DNA of 64,000 nt, taken from Legionella fallonii LLAP-10. Lineage in GTDB: Bacteria > Pseudomonadota > Gammaproteobacteria > Legionellales > Legionellaceae. Under the pieces are notes generated by a model. The model made no database searches. It was not told the DNA's origin and worked only from the letters and a program-made list of their open reading frames with translations. The stretch covers positions 1,517,001-1,581,000 of the forward strand of contig NZ_LN614827.1 in the NCBI RefSeq assembly GCF_000953135.1. Direction: 5' to 3'. Shown one piece after another: positions 38,886 to 47,339 of the stretch. Each line of letters starts with the position of its first letter. Positions within the stretch are counted from its first letter, which is position 1. Made by a program: the position numbers and the translations under genes.

Positions 38886-38955
38886 TGGTTCTATGTTAGT
38901 GATTTTTGGATAGGAGTTACGGTGAAGATATTTTGTCGGGTGACCTTGGCCTACG
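38886..38955. repeat. Dispersed repeat copy, second long form
   Basis: Direct-repeat partner of the segment at 36828: ttctatgttagtgattttt, gaagatattttgtcggg and ggcctacg match in order with small gaps. Part of a non-coding stretch 38761-38989 in which I see no gene. Confidence 0.5.
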
Positions 38956-38989
38956 TTAACTGAAGTTGTTACTCATGCAGGTAATAAGA

Positions 38990-39169
38990 TTATGTGGACG
39001 AGTTTATATTCTTTATAAATCGATACATTAGAAATGTGCCAATAATGAAAAAGTAAATTCCAACAAGCCATACTCCGAGCAATGGATCAAGAAGAAATCC
39101 AATAAACACAATCGCTAAGATAATTGATTGAATAAGTATTGTTATTACACTTGCTGAAATGCTTCTCAT
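38990..39169 (-). CDS. Small two-helix membrane protein, 59 residues
   Basis: An uninterrupted 59-codon frame with an AAGGAT ribosome site eight bases before its ATG. The product has two hydrophobic helices (about residues 6-27 and 31-50) separated by a DPLLGVW turn, and a short basic and polar tail (YRFIKNINSST). The N-terminal MRS and the loop give a plausible hairpin topology. No family is recognised. It lies upstream of, and on the same strand as, the MFS exporter gene, but the 178 bases... run from this gene away from it (the exporter lies at higher coordinates), so they are not in one operon by order alone. Confidence 0.6.
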   Translation of the reverse strand: MRSISASVITILIQSIILAIVFIGFLLDPLLGVWLVGIYFFIIGTFLMYRFIKNINSST

Positions 39170-39347
39170 GTTTAATTATCCTTATCACTTAAATCCAACG
39201 GGCGAATATTTAGTGGTGTCAACTTAATGATGTGTAGCCCGGGTTAGACCACATTCGCATATTACCCTGCACTAACATGAGCTAAGCTATAAAAGCCTAA
39301 GTTGTCGCCATTAGACGAATTCTCTTATATAAATTATTTATGATCAA

Positions 39348-40571
39348 TTAGCTTCCTGATTCAGCCTGCACTAAAGGTCGTTTTTCTTGAATAATCAAGG
39401 CCCAAGCTAATGATACAACAATAACCATGGAGCTAATAATTAATAGCGCCACAGGTTTGATCGAGCCGTTAAAAGAATAGCTTCCTATACCGACAATACC
39501 CGCAACAATGGTGTGGCGAAGAGCATTGCTCATTCCTGTTGCAATGCCACGCATTTCAGGGTAGACGTTTGCCGATTCTGTGCCGTAGATAGGTGCTGCT
39601 AGTGTGATTCCAGCTGAAAATATGATCATGGCCGCACAAATTAAAAGTGGTTGCGGTTCAGTGGACGCAGCAAGCATTAAGAACATGGCCCCTATAGATG
39701 CGGTGATTAGCCCGATAATTTTTGTTTTTTCTGTGCCCAAGTAACCAATGATCCAAATGCTGAGAAAAGAAAACACCGCAAAAGCAGCTGGTGCAGACGC
39801 TTGATAAAATCCATAGCTTGTTTTCGATACACCAAGGTAGTCAATAAATATTAATGAGAGATTGGATATAAAAACAACAAAGCCTGAAAATGATAAATAG
39901 CAGATGAAGGATGAGGCCATAAAACGAAAACTGGTCAAAACAATGCCATAATTTTTGGTTATTGTAATTAAAGAAAATAATGTGCGATTTTTAGGTGGTA
40001 GCGTTTCAGGAATAAACCATAAACTCCCAAGAAGAGAGCAGGTTGCTAAAACGGCAATTAGAAAGAAATTCGCCTGCCATCCGAAATAGATATTTAAGTA
40101 GGAACCAATAACAGGCGCTGTAGCCATTACCCCTGTAATAAAAAGATTAAGGCCTCCACATAACTGAGCTACTCTTTGCGGCTCGTATTGCTCTAAAATC
40201 ATAGCAAAAGAAATGACCATAGGTGCGGCAGCTCCTATGCCTTGAATGAATCGACAGAAAAGAAATAAGTTAAAGTTATTAGCAAGAAGACAACACCAAC
40301 TAGCAAGGGTAAAGACCACTAAGCCTAATTGTAATGTTCTTTTCCTTCCAAATGAGTCTGATAAAGGCCCAAACAGCAGGCTTCCCAAGCAAATCCCCAT
40401 AAAGTTAAGGCTCAATGTTTTTTGAATTGCCTCAGCTGTGGTTGAGAAAAAAAGTTTCATATCCGGAAAAGCTGGAACATAAATATCTGTTTCCATACAG
40501 ATTGTTGAGTACATTAAGGCTATCATTGCTAAAAGAGCGAAGGACTGAGTTTTTTTCATGATGGTAACCAT
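39348..40571 (-). CDS. MFS drug-resistance transporter, Bcr/CflA family
   Basis: A 407-residue inner-membrane exporter with 12 predicted helices. METDIYVPAFPDM in helix 1 (the D-Y-PAFP signature of 14/12-TMS drug/H+ antiporters of the Bcr/CflA group) and motif A GPLSDSFGRKRT between helices 2 and 3 are clear. The substrate cannot be read from sequence. The start may be at 40571 or the ATG four codons later (40559), which begins with the more typical MKKTQ. Confidence 0.85.
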   Translation of the reverse strand: MVTIMKKTQSFALLAMIALMYSTICMETDIYVPAFPDMKLFFSTTAEAIQKTLSLNFMGICLGSLLFGPLSDSFGRKRTLQLGLVVFTLASWCCLLANNFNLFLFCRFIQGIGAAAPMVISFAMILEQYEPQRVAQLCGGLNLFITGVMATAPVIGSYLNIYFGWQANFFLIAVLATCSLLGSLWFIPETLPPKNRTLFSLITITKNYGIVLTSFRFMASSFICYLSFSGFVVFISNLSLIFIDYLGVSKTSYGFYQASAPAAFAVFSFLSIWIIGYLGTEKTKIIGLITASIGAMFLMLAASTEPQPLLICAAMIIFSAGITLAAPIYGTESANVYPEMRGIATGMSNALRHTIVAGIVGIGSYSFNGSIKPVALLIISSMVIVVSLAWALIIQEKRPLVQAESGS

Positions 40572-40681
40572 AGCCTGCGTCTATGTAATTAGTGGCAATT
40601 CTACTTGAAAAGATGGACGATACTCAATCACATTATTTATTTTAAAGTACTTTTGTAAAAATCTACGTTTTGCCTTTGTTC

Positions 40682-41416
40682 TTAGTCAAAATCGATAAAC
40701 AGGGGGGAATGATCTGATACCTCAGCGGACATCACCGCAAATTGGTTAACAATAATTTCTGGAGAGGTAAGTATATAATCAGCAAATTGTTCTTCTTTCG
40801 AATAAAAGCGCGTCCGAGTTGAGCGTATTTTATAATCTTTAATAAGGTTTTTCATATCGCGCTCTAATATGCTCATGCTTTGTGTTTCTGGCCTTAAATT
40901 AAAATCTCCGCATAATATTTTGGGTGTATTAATTGTGTCCATAAACTGACGAATTCGGTTGGATTGGTCAATTCGTTCGGGCGTATCTTTTTTCCCTTGG
41001 CCATTCCAGAGGCCATGGACATTAAGAATAGAATAAATCTTATTATTTAATTCACATTCAATCCATTGTAAATTTCTGTCATGATTTAGGCCTATGCCTG
41101 GATAATGTCGTCTCCGATGGATATTAATCTCGCCTTCACCAATAATATCAATGTTATTTTTTATTAACATTCCTATACCATAAACATTTTCAACCGCGGC
41201 TTTAAAAATAGCGTGGTGTTCTGGAAGTAGTTTTTGTAAATCGGTGAAAATATTAAGGCTTAGCTCTCTGTCTTTATCTTTATTGGCTATGGTTCTGTGG
41301 GCATTATGATAGACTTCTTGAAGACAAAAGATATCTACGTCTCTATTGGCATGAATAAATTTTAATAGGGGATTTCTAAGATGGCCGCCCCATATATTTA
41401 AGGTAATTAGTTTCAT
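40682..41416 (-). CDS. Endonuclease/exonuclease/phosphatase-family protein
   Basis: A 244-residue Mg-dependent EEP-fold hydrolase: LITLNIWGG at the N terminus, FCLQEVYHN (metal-binding Glu), SILNVHGLW, LCGDFNLRPET, and the final SDHSPLFIDF motif. All catalytic elements are present. The family includes DNA repair nucleases, sphingomyelinases and inositol phosphatases, so the substrate is open; no signal peptide is present. Located 16 bases downstream of zapD on the same strand. Confidence 0.82.
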   Translation of the reverse strand: MKLITLNIWGGHLRNPLLKFIHANRDVDIFCLQEVYHNAHRTIANKDKDRELSLNIFTDLQKLLPEHHAIFKAAVENVYGIGMLIKNNIDIIGEGEINIHRRRHYPGIGLNHDRNLQWIECELNNKIYSILNVHGLWNGQGKKDTPERIDQSNRIRQFMDTINTPKILCGDFNLRPETQSMSILERDMKNLIKDYKIRSTRTRFYSKEEQFADYILTSPEIIVNQFAVMSAEVSDHSPLFIDFD

Positions 41417-41432
41417 TTATAAGCGATTCTAT

Positions 41433-42179
41433 TTATATCTGACAAAAAGCAATTTCCATATTAATAATTTTATCACATACCTCGTGGGCCGTAGCTAATT
41501 CATATAATCTAATCGTTACACTATGGTGCCCTAGTTGTAATTTTGGAGTAATGCCCATAGTCTTGTCCATTTTTAATAAGATAAGGTGATTCACCGATTT
41601 TGGGGAAATGCTGTGTTGATAAAATCCATTATAAGTCGTAATTGGTATATATTGAGTTGATTCGCGTAAAAGGGATAAATAAATTGTTACTGTTTGTTCT
41701 AAATCCATTAAGCACTTCATCCATTGAGTGATAGTTTTTTGTCTCATCAGCGGAGCTGAATCAAACCATAATACTAAATGAGGCGAGTTAAACTCACATT
41801 CTTTGGTATTTGGATGGTGAATTTGTCTTAAGGTTTTTAAAAACTCATCATCATGTATTGAATTACCAAATCCTCCTGGCGTGTGATTGAGTGCGTGAAT
41901 TTGAGTCATTAGACTATCTAGCAGAGCTTTATTTTCTATAAGATTACTTTTTTTTAAAACATGTTCTATGCGAATTAATTCTTTTAGAAATCGGCTTTTT
42001 AGCTCAGGCTTTTCTATAACATCAATCATTTCAATAATATGCTTTAAAGCAAAACGATGAATTAATTCATGTGATTCATGACATGCTTGATTAATTGTTT
42101 TAAATAAAAATTCCAAGCGTAGAGCAATTCGTGACAAAAAATGAGTGGCTAGTTGAAAAATAATTGTATCTTCATACAT
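41433..42179 (-). CDS. zapD: Cell division protein ZapD
   Basis: FtsZ-bundling protein of the divisome (formerly YacF), 248 residues. The N-terminal helical domain (TIIFQLATHFLSRIALRLEFLF) and the later QIHHPNTKECEFNSPHLVLWF, KTITQWMKCLMDLEQTV and FYQHSI segments match the family along its length. The conserved partner coaE lies directly upstream, with a 154-base gap; the third usual gene, yacG, is not here. Confidence 0.9.
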   Translation of the reverse strand: MYEDTIIFQLATHFLSRIALRLEFLFKTINQACHESHELIHRFALKHIIEMIDVIEKPELKSRFLKELIRIEHVLKKSNLIENKALLDSLMTQIHALNHTPGGFGNSIHDDEFLKTLRQIHHPNTKECEFNSPHLVLWFDSAPLMRQKTITQWMKCLMDLEQTVTIYLSLLRESTQYIPITTYNGFYQHSISPKSVNHLILLKMDKTMGITPKLQLGHHSVTIRLYELATAHEVCDKIINMEIAFCQI

Positions 42180-42333
42180 AAAATCTGGCCGTCCCTAACA
42201 TACTTTGATTTCTAGCACTCAATCTTTTTAAGTATAAAAGTTATAAACTGGGGCTTAAGGGTAACATAAAAGATATTGAAAACAAAAGATATCTTTATCT
42301 TTTAGTCAACTGACTATGGTGTCAGTACGTAAT

Positions 42334-42936
42334 TTATTTTGATCTGCTCTCATTAAGATATTTATGATGTAGTTTTTCTAGATTATGTCGTAAAGCATCC
42401 AGTCCTGAGTCATTAGTGATCACATCATCTGCAATTTTTAAACGAGAATTATCATCTGGTTGAGTTGATAGGATGGCTAAAGCTTGTGCATCAGAGCATT
42501 GATCACGTTCCATGACGCGTGCTATTTGCATATTTTGGGGTGCGATAATTGCTACTATTTTATTGAGATAAGGGTAGTTTTCTTTTTTCAGTAATAATGG
42601 AATCTCAACAACGCAATAAGCGGTGGTACATGAACTAACTAGATATTCTATTTGAGTGCGAATTAGTGGGTGTAATAAATTTTCTAACCATTGGCGTTCA
42701 TTAGGCTGAGAAAAAATAATCTCCCTAAGACGTTTTCGGTTGAGCTCTCCATTGTCTAATAGAACATCGGAACCATAATGTTCAAAGATTTGTTTATAAG
42801 CAGGTGTATTTTTTACAGTTAATTCTTTGGATATCTGATCTGCATTGATAACCTGAATACCAAAACTTGAAAAAAGTTTGGCGGCGGTAGTTTTTCCACT
42901 GGCTATATTACCAGTTAATCCAACAGCAAATACCAT
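42334..42936 (-). CDS. coaE: Dephospho-CoA kinase
   Basis: Last step of coenzyme A synthesis: phosphorylates dephospho-CoA at the 3' hydroxyl of ribose. The 200-residue P-loop kinase has GLTGNIASGKTTAAK (residues 6-20), DADQIS-type NADQISKEL, and LLHPLIR and EIPLLLKK. The start shares a base with the upstream gene's stop (TAATG), so it is coupled to the small secreted protein gene and, through it, to the EAL gene. Confidence 0.93.
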   Translation of the reverse strand: MVFAVGLTGNIASGKTTAAKLFSSFGIQVINADQISKELTVKNTPAYKQIFEHYGSDVLLDNGELNRKRLREIIFSQPNERQWLENLLHPLIRTQIEYLVSSCTTAYCVVEIPLLLKKENYPYLNKIVAIIAPQNMQIARVMERDQCSDAQALAILSTQPDDNSRLKIADDVITNDSGLDALRHNLEKLHHKYLNESRSK

Positions 42937-43382
42937 TACATTTGTTCCCTTGCATTAAGATTGACGCAAGTAACCAAATTAATGTAACAAGTATCAGGAA
43001 CCACACTTTTTTCCTTACAATAAGCTTGTGCAGCCAAAGCCGCATCATCACGATGTCTATAAAAATTACTTTGCCAAGGTTCGGCGGTTTGATCTAATGC
43101 GGTGCATCGCCATTCTGGTTTTATACTCATTCCTTGATTAAATTCTTCGCAATCCTCTTTTGAGGCTTTACATGATGCAGGGGTTTGACTTCCTTTTTTG
43201 CATTCTGCAAAGGCAATATTGAGCGCCATTTTTTGGTATATATTTCGTGCAGTCCACTGTTGGTTAGCATTGTCATGAGTGGTACATTGCCAAAAGTTAA
43301 TTTTTTCTGCTATAGGCGCAGAAAATCCTTGAATGCATGCAAGCATCAATAATAATCCATAGTATTTAATATGATGATTCAT
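42936..43382 (-). CDS. Small secreted cysteine-rich protein with an internal duplication
   Basis: A 148-residue protein with a signal peptide (cleavage likely near residue 22, after FSA). The mature part is two copies of a roughly 50-residue unit. Each runs W-x-C-T, a Q-x-W position, an alanine-rich helix, A-x-C-K or Y-C-K, then P-x-(S/T)-C and C near the end: FWQCTTHDNANQQW...ECKKGSQTPASC and EWRCTALDQTAEPW...YCKEKSVVPDTC. Four cysteines per unit suggest two disulfides each, in the periplasm or outside. The family is not recognised. Its start overlaps the EAL gene's stop by 17 bases and its stop overlaps coaE by one base. Confidence 0.75.
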   Translation of the reverse strand: MNHHIKYYGLLLMLACIQGFSAPIAEKINFWQCTTHDNANQQWTARNIYQKMALNIAFAECKKGSQTPASCKASKEDCEEFNQGMSIKPEWRCTALDQTAEPWQSNFYRHRDDAALAAQAYCKEKSVVPDTCYINLVTCVNLNAREQM

Positions 43383-44991
43383 TTCTACTCCCTTTTAACA
43401 GGTCAATTAATTTTTCAATGGATAACGCTTTTGAAAAATACCAACCCTGCAAATATCGTACTTCTTTCATTGCTAGATAATTAACTTGTTCTTCTGTTTC
43501 AACACCTTCTGCAATGATAATTAAATTCAAGCGCTTAGCCATATTAATAATGACATCATTTAACGATTCTGTAATTGCTTTTGTTCCTATAGCCTGTACA
43601 AATAACTTATCAATTTTTAAATAGTTGAAAGGAAAATGGTGTAGATAACTAATACTAGCATGTCCCGTGCCATAATCATCGACTGCTAATGAAAATCCTG
43701 ATTGACGTAATTGGCGCATCTTATTAAAAAATATTTTGTTGTTTTTATCCAATAAATCGCGCTCGGTGATTTCAAGAATAATTTGAGTCGGGGATATGGC
43801 ATATTGTTTCATTAACACAGCAAATTGTTCAAAAAACATAGTATCAATAAAGTGGCAGGCTGAAATATTAAAACCAAGATGAAATGAGGGATTTTTCTTT
43901 AGGATAGTTCGTGTTTCAATAAAGGATTGCTCTATAATTTGCAAGGTAATCGGCACTATTAAGCCATTAGTTTCGGCCTCTACGATAAAAAAGTCTGGCA
44001 TTATCACTTTGTCTTCGTTTCCGTCATTATTCTCATTACTTTGCCATCGTAATAGAACTTCAACACCAGAATATTGGTTCGCCTCTCGATCAAAGAGCGG
44101 CTGATAGGCAGGGTAAAATTCTTTATTCTTAATTGCCAACTTCATTGAGCCTACTAATGAGTAACGTTTAGAGAGTAGAGCATGCATGATGAAATAGAGG
44201 AAACCTGAAATAATAAAAATAATCAAACTAACGACTATTTCTCTATATCCTAAATTATTAAACATGGTCTCTTCGTTAACAAAAACAACAAGGCTGACTC
44301 CATCGACACTATATAATTTATTGAACGCAAACATTGCCCATGGGTTTGAGAGTGGGATGGCATCACGATCATAGTCAATGAACCAGATTGATTTGCCATC
44401 TTCACGTTCTATTTTAAAAATATTATTTTTTTGACGATAATCATAGAGCGCTATAATGCTTGGGGTCTTTTCTGTAGGCGTAATGGTATTTTTAAATATT
44501 GATGCAAGGACTAGGACACCGACATAATAATTACCTATTTTTTGTTGAAGCAAATAAACCGGTTGGTCAAATATGGGTAGGGTGAAGGGCCCTAAAATGG
44601 TTCTTGCTTTATTATGAGATAAAGTTAATCCCTGAGTATCTTCTATAGTTGAACAGAGTAGTTTGTTCTTATCGCTTACTAGGATGCCAGCAATACGGGG
44701 AAAATTGAGGGTGATATGTTCTAAATGAGGGTATAGTCCTTCGTTACATTGAGAAATATTTTTTTCATATACCGGAAGGGTATAGACCTCCTGAAAAAGA
44801 TCTTCAATCAGTCTATCCATATCATTCCCTAACTGTTTCGCTGTATCCGAAATGTCTTTGTATGATTTTTCTAGACTGACCTGCCAATTAATATAGAGAG
44901 CGAGCAAAAGCAGGAGGAACGTAACCAGCATCCAAAAAAAAGTAAACCGTTTATAAATTATTCTCGAGATTTTTTGAAATAGTTTGTCCAT
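43366..44991 (-). CDS. Membrane cyclic-di-GMP phosphodiesterase, CSS-motif plus EAL
   Basis: A 541-residue inner-membrane protein. Helix 1 (about 18-37) and helix 2 (about 250-272) enclose a periplasmic CSS-type sensor with cysteines at about 82 and 113 (LLCSTIED), which can form a redox-sensitive disulfide. The cytosolic EAL domain has EVLLRW (EVL for EAL), FNISACHF, LEITERD, VDDYGTG, KIDKLFV, AEGVETEEQ and LQGWYFSKAL, so it looks catalytically complete. No GGDEF domain is present. The gene overlaps the end of bioA by 41 bases and is coupled downstream to the secreted protein and coaE. An ATG 27 bases upstream is an alternative start. Confidence 0.85.
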   Translation of the reverse strand: MDKLFQKISRIIYKRFTFFWMLVTFLLLLLALYINWQVSLEKSYKDISDTAKQLGNDMDRLIEDLFQEVYTLPVYEKNISQCNEGLYPHLEHITLNFPRIAGILVSDKNKLLCSTIEDTQGLTLSHNKARTILGPFTLPIFDQPVYLLQQKIGNYYVGVLVLASIFKNTITPTEKTPSIIALYDYRQKNNIFKIEREDGKSIWFIDYDRDAIPLSNPWAMFAFNKLYSVDGVSLVVFVNEETMFNNLGYREIVVSLIIFIISGFLYFIMHALLSKRYSLVGSMKLAIKNKEFYPAYQPLFDREANQYSGVEVLLRWQSNENNDGNEDKVIMPDFFIVEAETNGLIVPITLQIIEQSFIETRTILKKNPSFHLGFNISACHFIDTMFFEQFAVLMKQYAISPTQIILEITERDLLDKNNKIFFNKMRQLRQSGFSLAVDDYGTGHASISYLHHFPFNYLKIDKLFVQAIGTKAITESLNDVIINMAKRLNLIIIAEGVETEEQVNYLAMKEVRYLQGWYFSKALSIEKLIDLLKGSRNESSY

Positions 44992-46318
44992 TTTTTTGCG
45001 CTTTAGTATAAGCTGCATTTATAGAGTTTAGTGTTATTTCTGCTAATTTCCCAATAGTTTCTTTATCTGTATTCAGGGGCGGAAGCCAATATAAGGTTCT
45101 GCCTATAGGTCTTATCAATGCTCCATATTTTAGAGCTTGTTGATATACTTCATTTCCTATTCGGTAATTGCCTATGGGCATCAAGTCAGCTGCAACCAGG
45201 GCACCAATACCACGCACATTGTGCAACTTACCTGTGGCCTCAGCAACCTGTGTTAACCATTTGAACATGTTATCTCCTAACTGTTGGGCTTGGCTGATAA
45301 TTTGTTCCTCATGCATCGTTTTAATGGTTGCTAGGGCCGCGCTAACAGCTAAGGGGTTACCACTATACGTATGAGAGTGTAAAAATGAGTTGCCTTTTTG
45401 ATAGTCATCATAGAACAAGTCAAAAATAGTATTATCCACCATGACACAACTTAAGGGGATAGAACCGGAAGTCATGCCTTTGGATAGACAGATCAGGTCG
45501 GGTGTTATATGGGCATGATCGCAGGCAAGCCATTGTCCTGTGCGTCCCAAGCCCGTCATTATTTCATCAGCAATCAGGTAGATATCTTTAGATTTGGCCC
45601 AGGAAGAGAGCTTTTGTAAGAAATCAGCACTGTAGCATAGCATGCCCCCAGCCCCTTGAATGATGGGCTCCAGTATAAGCGCGCAAACGTGCTCGCTGAC
45701 TTCATCTAGTTGCTTGACTACAGTGTCCCAATAATGGTCAGAACACGTCCATAGAGGATCATCAACACCACTCACATAAGGAATATTATCGATAAAGTAA
45801 CAAGGAATACTAAAAATTTCGTAAGGTTTTTTATAGACTCCTAAGTCGCTTACCCCCATTGTCCCTAATGTTTCACCATGATACCCATTTTTTAGTGCGA
45901 TAAATTGGTTTTTGTTTTTATAGCCTTTCAATTGAGCTGCATGCATGCTCAGTTTCATGGCAATTTCAACAGCACTTGCACCATCACTAGCAAAAAAAAC
46001 ATGTTGCTTTTTAGTGATATGAGTTAATTGCTCGGCTAATTCAACCATATTAGGATGTGTTGTATTGGCACCAATGACGTGCTCAAACGATTTTAATTGT
46101 TTTTCAATAGCAGAAATAACTGCAGGATGGCCATGTCCTAAAGATTTGCACCACCAACTCGAAATGGCATCAATTAAGGGGCCTCGATCAGTATATAAAT
46201 AACTTCCTTGGGCACGATCAATCACTAAGGGTGGACAGGCCTCAAAGTCTTTCATTTGGGAGCATGGATGCCAAACATGTTTTAAGTCTCTTGCTATTAA
46301 TTGTTCTACGTTGACCAT
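44951..46318 (-). CDS. bioA: Adenosylmethionine-8-amino-7-oxononanoate aminotransferase
   Basis: PLP enzyme converting 7-keto-8-aminopelargonate to 7,8-diaminopelargonate with SAM as amino donor. The 455-residue protein starts with HVWHPCSQMKDF (substrate-binding W-H-P-C-x-Q-M), has GYHGETLGTMGVSD, the cofactor-binding IADEIMTGLGRTG and the PLP lysine in CLSKGMTSGSIPLS. It diverges from bioBFHD with 73 bases between them. The last residues overlap the EAL gene, linking biotin synthesis and c-di-GMP turnover in one transcript, perhaps by chance. Confidence 0.95.
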   Translation of the reverse strand: MVNVEQLIARDLKHVWHPCSQMKDFEACPPLVIDRAQGSYLYTDRGPLIDAISSWWCKSLGHGHPAVISAIEKQLKSFEHVIGANTTHPNMVELAEQLTHITKKQHVFFASDGASAVEIAMKLSMHAAQLKGYKNKNQFIALKNGYHGETLGTMGVSDLGVYKKPYEIFSIPCYFIDNIPYVSGVDDPLWTCSDHYWDTVVKQLDEVSEHVCALILEPIIQGAGGMLCYSADFLQKLSSWAKSKDIYLIADEIMTGLGRTGQWLACDHAHITPDLICLSKGMTSGSIPLSCVMVDNTIFDLFYDDYQKGNSFLHSHTYSGNPLAVSAALATIKTMHEEQIISQAQQLGDNMFKWLTQVAEATGKLHNVRGIGALVAADLMPIGNYRIGNEVYQQALKYGALIRPIGRTLYWLPPLNTDKETIGKLAEITLNSINAAYTKAQKNGQTISKNLENNL

Positions 46319-46331
46319 TTATTTAAAATTT

Positions 46332-46361
46332 GGTTGACAAGTTTGTGCGCCACTTTATCAT
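46332..46361 (+). promoter_or_regulatory. bioB promoter with possible BirA half-site
   Basis: TTGACA (46334-46339) and TATCAT (46356-46361) are 16 bases apart, a strong sigma-70 promoter 30 bases before the bioB GTG. The -35 box lies in GGTTGACAA (46332-46340), which matches the right arm of the E. coli bio operator (GGTTTACAA) at eight of nine positions. The left arm, expected near the bioA start codon, matches at only about five of nine, so BirA control is only a possibility. Confidence 0.6.
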
Positions 46362-46391
46362 GTCCAACATCATGAATAAAAGGGGAATACT

Positions 46392-47339
46392 GTGTCTGAG
46401 GCTAAGAAAAAATGGTCAATCGCTGAAGTAAGTGCAATTTATCAACAATCTTTTAATGATTTACTTCATCAAGCCCACCTATCTCATAGAAACCATCACG
46501 AGCCAAACTCATTGCAATTCGCGACTTTACTCAGCATTAAAACGGGCGCCTGTCCTGAGGATTGTGGTTATTGCTCCCAAAGCGGACACTTCAAGACCCA
46601 TGTAGAAAAAGAAAAACTGATGTCTGTTGCTGACGTGTTACAAAGTGCTCAGGAAGCAAAAAATGGCGGAGCAAAGCGATTTTGCATGGGGGCTGCCTGG
46701 AGATGTGTACCAGATAAAGCGATGCCTGAATTAAAGGAAATGATCGAAGGGGTTAAAGCATTAGGCCTAGAAACCTGTATGACTTTGGGGATGCTCAATA
46801 AAGAACAAGCTGAGGGTTTGAAAGAAGCTGGCTTGGATTTCTACAATCATAATATAGACACCTCCCCTTCCTATTACGACAAAGTGGTGACTACACGTAA
46901 GTTTAGTGATCGTCTTGATACATTAAATACGGTGCGAGAAGCAGGAATTAATGTCTGTTGTGGTGGCATTTTAGGTTTAGGAGAAACACGAGAAGATCGT
47001 ATCGAATTTTTATTGACGCTTGCCAATATGGACACTCCCCCAGAAAGTGTTCCTATTAATCGATTGATTCCTGTTGAGGGTACTCGTCTTGCTAATTCAA
47101 CGCAGGTGGAAGGGATCGAGTTAGTCAGAACAATCGCTACAGCACGAATTCTTATGCCTAAAAGCTTTATTAGGCTTACAGCGGGTCGTACTGAAATGAG
47201 TGATGAGTTACAGGCTTTATGCTTTTATGCTGGGGCAAATTCTGTGTTTATTGGTGATAAATTATTGACAGAAGAAAATCCTCAACGGCAAAAAGATAAA
47301 GTGCTTTTTAGCAAGTTAGGCTTGACCGAGATGGTATAA
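46392..47339 (+). CDS. bioB: Biotin synthase
   Basis: Radical-SAM enzyme that inserts sulfur into dethiobiotin. The 315-residue protein has the SAM cluster motif TGACPEDCGYCSQSGHF (C-x3-C-x2-C), the auxiliary-cluster cysteines in FCMGAAWR and ETCMTLG, and the RLTAGR ligand motif. The start is GTG with AGGGGA upstream. bioF starts immediately at the next base. Confidence 0.96.
   Translation: MSEAKKKWSIAEVSAIYQQSFNDLLHQAHLSHRNHHEPNSLQFATLLSIKTGACPEDCGYCSQSGHFKTHVEKEKLMSVADVLQSAQEAKNGGAKRFCMGAAWRCVPDKAMPELKEMIEGVKALGLETCMTLGMLNKEQAEGLKEAGLDFYNHNIDTSPSYYDKVVTTRKFSDRLDTLNTVREAGINVCCGGILGLGETREDRIEFLLTLANMDTPPESVPINRLIPVEGTRLANSTQVEGIELVRTIATARILMPKSFIRLTAGRTEMSDELQALCFYAGANSVFIGDKLLTEENPQRQKDKVLFSKLGLTEMV

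Noticed and set aside
46308-46340. Full BirA operator between bioA and bioB
   Set aside because: Only the right arm fits; the left arm matches about five of nine positions, so I report a half-site only.
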